A DNA stretch of 12,106 nucleotides from Bacillota bacterium (GTDB lineage Bacteria > Bacillota > UBA4882 > UBA8346). This document shows, piece after piece, positions 6,505 through 12,106 of the stretch. Within the stretch, counting starts at the first letter, position 1; every line of letters begins with the position of its first letter. The position numbers were made by a program, and so were the translations under genes. Under the pieces are notes generated by a model. It did no database searches. It was not told the origin of the DNA and saw only the letters and a list, made by a program, of their open reading frames with translations. The DNA lies in the NCBI GenBank assembly GCA_023415375.1, contig JAEZKW010000270.1, positions 1-12,106 of the forward strand, written 5' to 3'.

Positions 6505-7554
6505 TTAGTGAGTTACATCACCCCTTTTGTGAAGCAAGGATTTAATCTGAAATCTGGTCCAGGAGAATTCCCAACGGCCTAATAACCCGTTAGGACGGAA
6601 CAGAATGATTAAAATTAAGGCCATAGCTAGAATAATCTGACTCAAACCATAAAGCGGCGGTAAGGTAATTCCCCAAAGCGTGATTCCTGATTCCAGATTG
6701 CGCAAGAGCTCCGGGACTAATGTCATCAATAGAGCTCCCACCACACCCCCGGTTATGCTGCTCATTCCGCCTACCACCGACATCACGACTAAATTAAAAG
6801 TTTGACTATAAGAGAAAGATCCTGGAGTAATCACTGTGATTAAATGGCCCCAGAGCGCTCCTCCGATCCCGGCGAAAAAAGCGCTGAGGCAGAAAGCCAA
6901 TAATTTATGGCCGGTTAAATTGACTCCCAGGCATTCTGCTGCCAGTTCATCTTCTTTGATTGCGATCATGCCCCGGCCATAGGCGGAATGAATCACTTTT
7001 GCCATTACATAAATGGTTAAAATTACTCCGAACCAGATCCACCATACATTTGTGAAGGATTCTAAACCGTTCAAACCTCGGGCGCCCCGGGTCAAGCCAT
7101 CCATCTGGGTAATGAAGACTTGAATGATAACGAGAAATCCCAAGGTTGCCACACTCAAATAATGGCCGCGTAAGCGGAGTACCGGATAACCAATGACCAA
7201 GGCGCAGAGAGAAGCAACGAGCCCTCCTAGAAGCAGAGCAATTAAGAAAGGCAACTGCAATGAGGCCAGCCAGCCGGGAAGTTGTGGCAACAGAAAAGCT
7301 TTTTTCGTCACTGGGATGGTCAGAATGGCCGTAATATAGGCCCCAACTGCCATAAATCCGGCATGACCCAATGAAAAGATTCCGCAAAAACCGTTGGTTA
7401 GATTCAGGCTTACCACTAAGATGATATTGATGCCGACCAGGTTGATGATTTGCATATAATAAGGTGATAAGAAACGGTTTAGGAGGTAAAGCGCTCCCGT
7501 ACAAAGCACCAGAAAAGCAATGGTACAAAGTCTAGAGATTTTGATGTTCATCAT
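6505..7554 (-). CDS. livM: Branched-chain-amino-acid-type ABC transporter, permease LivM
   Basis: A 349-residue integral membrane permease that pairs with LivH to form the channel. The family signature NLTNGFCGIFSLGHAGFMAVGAY is at about residues 51-73. The coupling region IAIKEDELAAECLGV lies in the middle, a glycine-rich SVVGGMSSITGGVVGA segment further on, and RPNGLLGRWE near the C-terminus. Eight or more hydrophobic segments are apparent. Two adjacent ATGs (7554 and 7551) are possible starts. The first overlaps the livH stop and follows AGGGAG by about 6 nt, so the two genes are translationally coupled. A 54-bp gap separates it from livK. Confidence 0.93.
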   Translation of the reverse strand: MMNIKISRLCTIAFLVLCTGALYLLNRFLSPYYMQIINLVGINIILVVSLNLTNGFCGIFSLGHAGFMAVGAYITAILTIPVTKKAFLLPQLPGWLASLQLPFLIALLLGGLVASLCALVIGYPVLRLRGHYLSVATLGFLVIIQVFITQMDGLTRGARGLNGLESFTNVWWIWFGVILTIYVMAKVIHSAYGRGMIAIKEDELAAECLGVNLTGHKLLAFCLSAFFAGIGGALWGHLITVITPGSFSYSQTFNLVVMSVVGGMSSITGGVVGALLMTLVPELLRNLESGITLWGITLPPLYGLSQIILAMALILIILFRPNGLLGRWEFSWTRFQIKSLLHKRGDVTH

Positions 7555-8447
7555 ACTTTTCTCCCTTCGGCCTGTCCGAGTAAGCCGGACGGTTTAAAGA
7601 GCAAGACCAGAATTAACAAGATAAATACAAATGCATCGCGATAACCGGAGTAAGCCGGAGGCAATAGGGCTACAAGTAAAATCTCTGATAAACCCAGGAC
7701 ATAGCCTCCCAAAGCGGCTCCGGAGACACTGCCAATACCTCCGATAACTGCGGCCACAAAGGCTTTCAAAGCGGGAACAAAACCCATCAGCGGTTCAATC
7801 CGGCCGTATTGTCCAGCCAGCATAATTCCGGAGACTGCAGCCATTCCCGAACCTAAAGCAAAAGTTACGGAAACGATCCGGTTGATGTCGATCCCCATTA
7901 ACTGAGCCACGCCGATGTTTTCAGAACAAGCGCGCATGGCCACACCCATCTTTGTGCGAGTGACGAATAAGGAGAAGGCTACCATTAGTAACAATGACAG
8001 TGTGATAATTAACAAAGTCATATTACTGATGGAGATATTGCCGAAGTTATGAATAACGGATAATACTTCCGGGACCTCGAATTTGCGGGGTTGGGCAGTG
8101 ACCGTCATGATCCCGGTATTTTGGATAATAATTGAGACTGCCAGTGAAGCGATGAGTCCGGCTACGTCATTGGCACCCCGTAATGGGCGGAAAACTATCC
8201 GTTCTATAAACATTCCGAATAGGGCAGCACAACCCATGGCAAAAATTAAAGCAGCCCACAAAGGAAGATGCATCCCGATGATAATAAAAAGGGCGCAATA
8301 GGCACCGATCATTAAAATATCGCCGTGCGCAAAGTTTATTAGTCGCAAAATACTGAATGTCAGTGAAAAGCCAATGGCAATCAGAGCATAGATACTGCCT
8401 AAACTGAGGCCATCGATGGTATTTTGAATGAGGTAAGCAAGACTCAT
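7551..8447 (-). CDS. livH: Branched-chain-amino-acid-type ABC transporter, permease LivH
   Basis: A 298-residue membrane permease, the normal size for LivH, partner of LivM. Diagnostic segments are GLSLGSIYALIAIGFSLTF near the N-terminus, INFAHGDILMIGAY (37-50), MRACSENIGVAQLMGID (about 171-187, the ATPase-coupling loop), FVAAVIGGIGSVSGAALGG (230-248) and LLFKPSGLLG (282-291). The ATG at 8447 is preceded by GGGAGGAT at 7-8 nt, embedded in the end of livF. The gap to livF is only 5 bp, and the gene overlaps livM by 4 bp. Confidence 0.94.
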   Translation of the reverse strand: MSLAYLIQNTIDGLSLGSIYALIAIGFSLTFSILRLINFAHGDILMIGAYCALFIIIGMHLPLWAALIFAMGCAALFGMFIERIVFRPLRGANDVAGLIASLAVSIIIQNTGIMTVTAQPRKFEVPEVLSVIHNFGNISISNMTLLIITLSLLLMVAFSLFVTRTKMGVAMRACSENIGVAQLMGIDINRIVSVTFALGSGMAAVSGIMLAGQYGRIEPLMGFVPALKAFVAAVIGGIGSVSGAALGGYVLGLSEILLVALLPPAYSGYRDAFVFILLILVLLFKPSGLLGQAEGRKV

Positions 8448-8452
8448 AATAT

Positions 8453-9172
8453 TTATCCTCCCAAATAGGCGTTTTTGATAGCTTCATTTTGGAGTAACTC
8501 CGCCGTAGTGCCCGAAAGCTTGAGGTTTCCAGTTTCCAGTACGTAAGCCCGGTCGGCTACCTCCAACGCGGCATAAGCATTTTGTTCAACCAGTAAAATG
8601 GTTTTGCCTTCTTTTTTAAGCGCGGCGATGACCGAGTAAATCGTTTCAATGATAAGTGGAGCGAGTCCCAATGATGGCTCATCAAAAAGTAGCATTGTCG
8701 GACGAGACATCAAAGCCCGCCCAATGGCCAGCATCTGCTGTTCACCACCGGAAAGAGTGCCGGCGATTTGGTTTTTACGTTCAGCCAAAATGGGGAAGAG
8801 CGAATAGACCCACTCCAGGTCCTGCTGAATTTGCTTTTTATCGGTACAACAATAGGCGCCGATCTTTAAATTCTCCAATACACTGATCCTGGCAAAAACT
8901 CCCCGCCCTTCAGGACAATGAGCCAACCCCAAGCTTACAATCTGATGGGGGCTGACTTTGGTTAAATCATGATTATTAAAGAAAATCCGCCCTTTGCGGG
9001 GCCTAAGCATACCCGAGATTCCTCGTAAGGTACTGGTCTTTCCGGCGCCGTTGGCGCCGAGCAGAGCAACCAATTCTCCTTGTTTCACTTCAAGCGATAG
9101 ATTTTTAACCGCATGAATATTGCCGTAGAAAAGATCGAGTTCTTTCAATTCGAGCACTGTCAGTTCATGCAC
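8453..9172 (-). CDS. livF: Branched-chain-amino-acid-type ABC transporter, ATPase LivF
   Basis: A 239-residue ABC ATPase of the LivF type. Walker A is GANGAGKT (39-46), the signature LSGGEQQMLAIGRAL (from 140), Walker B LLFDEPSLGLAP (161-172), and LLVEQNA contains the family form of the H-loop region. CPEGRGVF around residues 86-93 is typical of LivF. The start is GTG at 9172, with GGGGAGG about 10 nt upstream inside the livG 3' end; a second GTG five codons later is possible. Overlaps livG by 8 bp. Forms the energy-coupling dimer with LivG in the cytoplasm. Confidence 0.94.
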   Translation of the reverse strand: MHELTVLELKELDLFYGNIHAVKNLSLEVKQGELVALLGANGAGKTSTLRGISGMLRPRKGRIFFNNHDLTKVSPHQIVSLGLAHCPEGRGVFARISVLENLKIGAYCCTDKKQIQQDLEWVYSLFPILAERKNQIAGTLSGGEQQMLAIGRALMSRPTMLLFDEPSLGLAPLIIETIYSVIAALKKEGKTILLVEQNAYAALEVADRAYVLETGNLKLSGTTAELLQNEAIKNAYLGG

Positions 9173-9950
9173 TGGTCTTTGACCTCCCCAAATAAGCCTC
9201 GATTACCATGGGATTCTTTTTAATGATATCCGGTGTACCCTCTGCAATAATTTTGCCATAGCTCAAAACTTGCAAACGTTGACAGAGATTCATCACCACA
9301 TGCATATCGTGTTCGATAAGGATAATTGCCAGATTAAATTCATCGCGTAGCTTACGAATATTCTCCATCAGCTCGACACTTTCTTGATGATTCATTCCGG
9401 CAGCAGGCTCATCTAATAATAAGACCCGGGGACCAGTTGCCAAAGCCCGGGCGATCTCCAGTTTGCGTTGAACGCCATAGGGAAGATTTTTTGCCAGCTG
9501 ATTTTGGATACCATGGATACCCAATGCCTCTAAATATCGTTCTGCTTGGTAGGTCAGACTTTTTTCTTCCTTGCCGAAAGCGCCGGTTCCTAGCAAAGTG
9601 CTGCCGAGATGGTACTTTTTGTGAATCTGTGCAGCAACTAATACATTTTGTAAAGCTGACAATTCTCCAAATAACCTGATGTTTTGAAAGGTGCGGGCCA
9701 TACCTCTTTTGGCAATCTGATCAGGCCGGAGCATGGTAATATTCTGGCCTTTCAATTGAATTCGTCCCGAACTCGGCGGGAATATGCCGGTCAGCAGATT
9801 AAAGACTGTGGTTTTTCCGGCTCCGTTGGGACCAATCAGTCCGACGATCTCTCCAGGGAAAAGATCAAGTTGGTAATGGTCTACAGCTAACAAGCCTTTA
9901 AAATGTTTGGTCAATTCGTTGACATGTAATAAAGCTTGGCAGTCTCCCAT
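9165..9950 (-). CDS. livG: Branched-chain-amino-acid-type ABC transporter, ATPase LivG
   Basis: A 261-residue ABC ATPase of the LivG type. Walker A is GPNGAGKT (40-47); MARTFQNIRLF carries the Q-loop (about 84-94). The signature is the relaxed LPYGVQRKLEIARAL form (from 156) usual in LivG, Walker B is LLLDEPAAGMN (177-187), and IEHDMHVVM contains the H-loop His. AAGGGGTG lies just upstream of the ATG at 9950. It is the first transporter gene of the operon, 26 bp after the regulator gene. The order livG-livF-livH-livM-livK is the reverse of the common livKHMGF arrangement. Confidence 0.94.
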   Translation of the reverse strand: MGDCQALLHVNELTKHFKGLLAVDHYQLDLFPGEIVGLIGPNGAGKTTVFNLLTGIFPPSSGRIQLKGQNITMLRPDQIAKRGMARTFQNIRLFGELSALQNVLVAAQIHKKYHLGSTLLGTGAFGKEEKSLTYQAERYLEALGIHGIQNQLAKNLPYGVQRKLEIARALATGPRVLLLDEPAAGMNHQESVELMENIRKLRDEFNLAIILIEHDMHVVMNLCQRLQVLSYGKIIAEGTPDIIKKNPMVIEAYLGRSKTSA

Positions 9951-9976
9951 AAATTCACCCCTTATCAGTTTAAGTT

Positions 9977-10666
9977 TTAATAGATTTGATGTGCGATATG
10001 GAGGGCCTGGTTGAGGTGGTAAACGATTAAGCGCTGCGCTTCAGTCGTATCCTTGGACTTTATAGCCGTAAAAATCGCTTTGTGCTCTTTCAGACATTCC
10101 AACAGCCGCCCCGGATATTGCAAAGTTTTCTCACGACTAGCCCGCAACATATCGCTAATGGATTTGATCACGCTGATCAGAACTTGATTGCGGGTACAAG
10201 CAGCCAGACTTAGATGAAACATGATATCGGATTCAACCCCGTTGCCCTCATGAATAATTTCTGCTTCCAAATTGATTAAAGATTGTTCAAGCAATTCCAA
10301 ATCTCCGGCATGACCTTTTTCAATCGCCAATACCACAATCTGGCTCTCCAATACTTTGCGAGCTTCCATGAAATCGGTAAACATTTCTAAATCGCTTTTG
10401 GGCGCAAAGACAATCGATTCCAAAATTTTATTGGCGGTAAACTGTTTAATAACGGTTCCACCGCTTTTTCTACGTTCGATTAAGCCTTGAGCCTCCAGGC
10501 TGCATAAGGCTTCGCGAACCGCGGTGCGACTAACCGAAAACATTTCAGCCAATTCTAGTTCAGTGGGGAGTTTATTACCTGACTGAAGTTCATTTTTTAG
10601 AACCATCTCTTTAATCTGGAAGGTAATTTCGTCGCTGATCCGATTAATTTTGATATTTTTAAACAT
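9977..10666 (-). CDS. GntR-family transcriptional regulator, FadR/FCD subfamily
   Basis: A 229-residue DNA-binding regulator. The N-terminal winged helix-turn-helix spans about residues 10-75, with the GntR pattern KLPTELELAEMFSVSRTAVREAL and the wing ERRKSGGTVI. The C-terminal FCD ligand-binding domain (about 95-225) carries the expected metal-ligand set: Asp147, His151 (DIMFH), His195 (EHKAIF) and His217 (YHLN). FCD domains typically bind small carboxylates or amino-acid derivatives. As first gene of the operon it probably controls its own operon, most simply as a repressor released by the imported substrate or a breakdown product. The palindrome at 10728-10743 over the promoter is the best operator candidate. 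ATG at 10666 with AAAGG 7 nt upstream. Confidence 0.92.
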   Translation of the reverse strand: MFKNIKINRISDEITFQIKEMVLKNELQSGNKLPTELELAEMFSVSRTAVREALCSLEAQGLIERRKSGGTVIKQFTANKILESIVFAPKSDLEMFTDFMEARKVLESQIVVLAIEKGHAGDLELLEQSLINLEAEIIHEGNGVESDIMFHLSLAACTRNQVLISVIKSISDMLRASREKTLQYPGRLLECLKEHKAIFTAIKSKDTTEAQRLIVYHLNQALHIAHQIY

Positions 10667-10702
10667 TAAGAAACCTTTAAGTTATTTTGTATTACTGTAG
10701 GA

Positions 10703-10713
10703 ATGTATGACAT
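10703..10713. promoter_or_regulatory. Possible second regulator half-site pair (ATGT-N3-ACAT)
   Basis: ATGT (10703-10706) and ACAT (10710-10713) flank three bases, giving the GT-N3-AC core typical of GntR/FadR operators. It would lie in the transcribed leader, 37 bp before the regulator's start codon. Short and therefore weak evidence. Confidence 0.3.
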
Positions 10714-10727
10714 AATTATTGACAACA

Positions 10728-10743
10728 ACATTACATGTAATGT
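10728..10743. promoter_or_regulatory. 16-bp perfect palindrome, candidate operator
   Basis: ACATTACATGTAATGT reads identically on both strands, with no mismatch or spacer. It covers the candidate -10 box of the liv operon promoter (10730-10735), a position where a bound dimer would block RNA polymerase. Its core is AC-AT-GT rather than the classical GT-Nx-AC of GntR operators, so assignment to the neighbouring FCD regulator is inference. Confidence 0.55.
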
Positions 10744-10758
10744 CGCAACAATTTACAA
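10730..10758 (-). promoter_or_regulatory. Candidate promoter of the regulator-liv-hydrolase operon
   Basis: On the minus strand a -35 TTGTAA (10753-10758, 4/6) and a -10 TGTAAT (10730-10735, 5/6) are separated by exactly 17 bp. The predicted leader to the regulator ATG at 10666 is about 57 nt. No other minus-strand pair in this intergenic region looked as good. Confidence 0.5.
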
Positions 10759-10935
10759 AACGAACATTTTTCAAGATATTTTTTAAAATAACTATAACTA
10801 ATGTAAGCTTTTATTAAATCATAACACATATATGACAAAATAAATATTAAATCCTTATGAACATAGCAAAAAAATAACAAATGAATATTCAGTTTCATTC
10901 CATAAGGAAAAATCAGTAAAACAAAATATATATTA

Positions 10936-10960
10936 GGAACTCATTTGACAAGATTGCGTT
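10936..10960 (+). promoter_or_regulatory. Possible ECF-sigma promoter upstream of htrA
   Basis: GGAAC (10936-10940) and CGTT (10957-10960) are 16 bp apart, the general -35/-10 pattern of extracytoplasmic-function sigma factors. Such control would suit an envelope-stress protease gene. The motifs are short and overlap the sigma-A-like pair, so chance is possible. Confidence 0.35.
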
Positions 10961-10972
10961 TTAATAGATAAA
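10945..10972 (+). promoter_or_regulatory. Candidate sigma-A promoter of htrA
   Basis: A perfect -35 TTGACA (10945-10950) is followed after 16 bp by GATAAA (10967-10972, 4/6). Transcription would start near 10979, leaving a very short leader just ahead of the AAAGGGTGATC ribosome site (from 10981). Confidence 0.5.
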
Positions 10973-10993
10973 TTTTCAAGAAAGGGTGATCAA

Positions 10994-12103
10994 ATGTTTA
11001 TCGGCCCAAGATATAGTAAATCTTTTTTAAAAAAATTGGTTTTAACTTTATGTTTCACTTTATGGATGACTGCAGCTTTTCTCGGAATCAATGTTATCCC
11101 GACCTATGCTGCTTCCAAAGCTGACCTAGCAAGCTCTTCGGTTATCTCACACATAGCAGCAGAAAGTTCACCCAGTGTGGTTTGGATTTCGACCACTTAT
11201 GAGACTCAGAAATCGCCTTTATCTTTATTTGGCCCGATGGGGGACAATTCAACACCTTCCCAGGGGCTGGGCAGCGGCTTTTTCTTTGACAACAAAGGAT
11301 ATATTTTAACCAACGCCCATGTGGTTTCCGGCGCGAAGACGATTGAGGTACTTCTTAAAGACCAAAAAGACCCCATTAAAGCAACTTTAGTTGGTATTGA
11401 TCAAGAATTGGATGTAGCCATCATCAAAATTGATCCTCCCCAGAAAATGCCGTATTTGAGGCTGGGTGATTCAGAAAAGGCTCAAACTGGTGATTGGGTG
11501 GTTGCCATAGGGAATCCTTATGGTCTTGACCATACTGTGACATTAGGAATTATTAGCGCCAAAGGACGCCCGATTATTGCCGGAGGTGGCGGCAATGGTC
11601 AGGTATATGACGATATGCTTCAAACCGATGCTGCCATCAATCCGGGAAATAGTGGCGGACCGCTTTTGAACTTAGATGGGGAAGTCATTGGTATAAACTC
11701 AGCGGTTAGTGCAAGTGGTCAAGGGCTGGGGTTTGCAATTCCTATTAATAAGGTTAAGGACATTCTTGATGAGTTGAAATCCAAAGGTAAAGTGAGCCGT
11801 CCTTGGATGGGAGTGGCTTTGTTGGATTTAAAAAATGTGAGAGCAGATGTCCGCTCCTACCTCGGAATCCAGAAAACCGAGGGAGTTTTATTACAATCCA
11901 TCGTCAATGATTCGCCGGCTGCGAAGGCAGAATTGAAACAATATGATGTGATCTTGGAAATCGACCATAAAACAGTCCAAGACTCCCAGGGTTTGGTCAA
12001 TACAATCCGTCATCACAAGGTAGGAGATAAAGTCAATTTGTTAGTCCTTCGTAAAGGGGACCTTATGAAAGTGGAAGTAACTTTGGATGAAAAGCCCCAA
12101 TAA
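10994..12103 (+). CDS. htrA: HtrA/DegP-like periplasmic serine protease with one PDZ domain
   Basis: A 369-residue trypsin-like protease and chaperone of the HtrA family, handling misfolded proteins outside the cytoplasmic membrane. The catalytic triad is His109 (TNAHVV), Asp140 (ELDVAII) and Ser220 (GNSGGPL). GSGFFFD and LGFAIPI are further family marks, and one PDZ domain spans about 269-365, beginning at SRPWMGV. The N-terminus has a basic, then hydrophobic segment (about 10-36) ending at PTYA-A, so it looks like a cleavable signal; an uncleaved membrane anchor, as in many Gram-positive HtrA proteins, is the alternative. A low-complexity linker precedes the protease domain. The ATG follows AAAGGGTGATC, which pairs with the 16S 3' end. 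The gene is complete, with TAA at 12101-12103, and is divergent from the liv operon. Confidence 0.95.
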   Translation: MFIGPRYSKSFLKKLVLTLCFTLWMTAAFLGINVIPTYAASKADLASSSVISHIAAESSPSVVWISTTYETQKSPLSLFGPMGDNSTPSQGLGSGFFFDNKGYILTNAHVVSGAKTIEVLLKDQKDPIKATLVGIDQELDVAIIKIDPPQKMPYLRLGDSEKAQTGDWVVAIGNPYGLDHTVTLGIISAKGRPIIAGGGGNGQVYDDMLQTDAAINPGNSGGPLLNLDGEVIGINSAVSASGQGLGFAIPINKVKDILDELKSKGKVSRPWMGVALLDLKNVRADVRSYLGIQKTEGVLLQSIVNDSPAAKAELKQYDVILEIDHKTVQDSQGLVNTIRHHKVGDKVNLLVLRKGDLMKVEVTLDEKPQ

Positions 12104-12106
12104 ATC

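Larger units (their letters stand above)
10667..10993. other. AT-rich divergent intergenic region (327 bp)
   Basis: No gene is seen here. The left third holds the candidate liv-operon promoter and operator palindromes (10703-10758). The right end holds the htrA promoter(s) and ribosome site (10936-10989). The middle (about 10760-10930) is very AT-rich, with A and T runs and a 10-bp palindrome TGAATATTCA (10882-10891) that I cannot assign to anything. Confidence 0.7.

Noticed and set aside
6947..7528. A 193-codon minus-strand open frame inside livM
   Set aside because: It is in another frame of the well-supported livM gene, has an odd composition rich in His, Cys and Arg with no family motif, and lacks its own ribosome site.
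8167..8487. A 106-codon minus-strand open frame across the livF/livH junction
   Set aside because: It is a frame-shadow of livH with unlikely composition (many Cys, Tyr, Arg) and no supporting context.
10719..10724. A plus-strand TTGACA in the htrA upstream region
   Set aside because: No acceptable -10 box lies 16-18 bp downstream, and it is about 270 bp from the htrA start, where a better promoter candidate exists.
10882..10891. Palindrome TGAATATTCA in the AT-rich middle of the divergent region
   Set aside because: Ten-base A/T-rich palindromes are expected by chance in such sequence, and it is not placed at a promoter.
1..12106. CRISPR arrays, tRNA or rRNA genes, phage or toxin-antitoxin genes
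   Set aside because: No regularly spaced repeats, no cloverleaf-like tRNA sequence, and no such coding genes were seen on either strand.

Overview
The window (about 43-45% G+C by eye) looks like the chromosome of an anaerobic or facultative Firmicute-type bacterium. Gene content (metNIQ, liv transporter, FadR/FCD regulator, HtrA) and strong purine-rich Shine-Dalgarno sites fit Bacillota. Neither solute-binding protein (MetQ, LivK) has a lipobox cysteine. Both carry ordinary cleavable signal peptides, and HtrA also appears to have a cleavable signal. This fits a cell with a true periplasm, so a diderm Firmicute lineage is my best inference, not a certainty.

Left part (1-3293, all minus strand): the 5' end of a HAD-family phosphatase gene runs off the left edge. 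Next comes a methionine ABC importer operon, metN-metI-metQ, transcribed from about 2925 leftwards and closed by a strong terminator at 223-253. Upstream of metN lies a second, truncated HAD copy (33 of 39 comparable residues identical to the first). It is cut off after about 78 codons by a 47-bp hairpin module (3011-3057) that resembles the right end of an IS200/IS605-type element.

Central part (3424-10758, minus strand): one long operon of eight genes. The order of transcription is a GntR/FadR-type regulator, livG, livF, livH, livM, livK, a creatininase-family metal-dependent amidohydrolase, and an Ntn-hydrolase of the isoaspartyl peptidase/glycosylasparaginase family. The genes are tightly packed, with overlaps at livG/livF, livH/livM and creatininase/isoaspartyl peptidase. 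A stem-loop follows livK and a terminator follows the last gene. The candidate promoter has a perfect 16-bp palindrome over its -10 box, a natural site for the operon's own regulator. The simplest reading is a substrate-inducible uptake-and-degradation pathway: import of an amino-acid-like compound containing an amide, isopeptide or cyclic amide bond, followed by two intracellular hydrolases. The substrate cannot be told from sequence. This operon is the most interesting part of the window.

Right part (10667-12106, plus strand): a 327-bp AT-rich divergent intergenic region, then a complete htrA/degP-like serine protease gene with one PDZ domain. Its upstream region holds a sigma-A-like promoter overlapping an ECF-sigma-like promoter.
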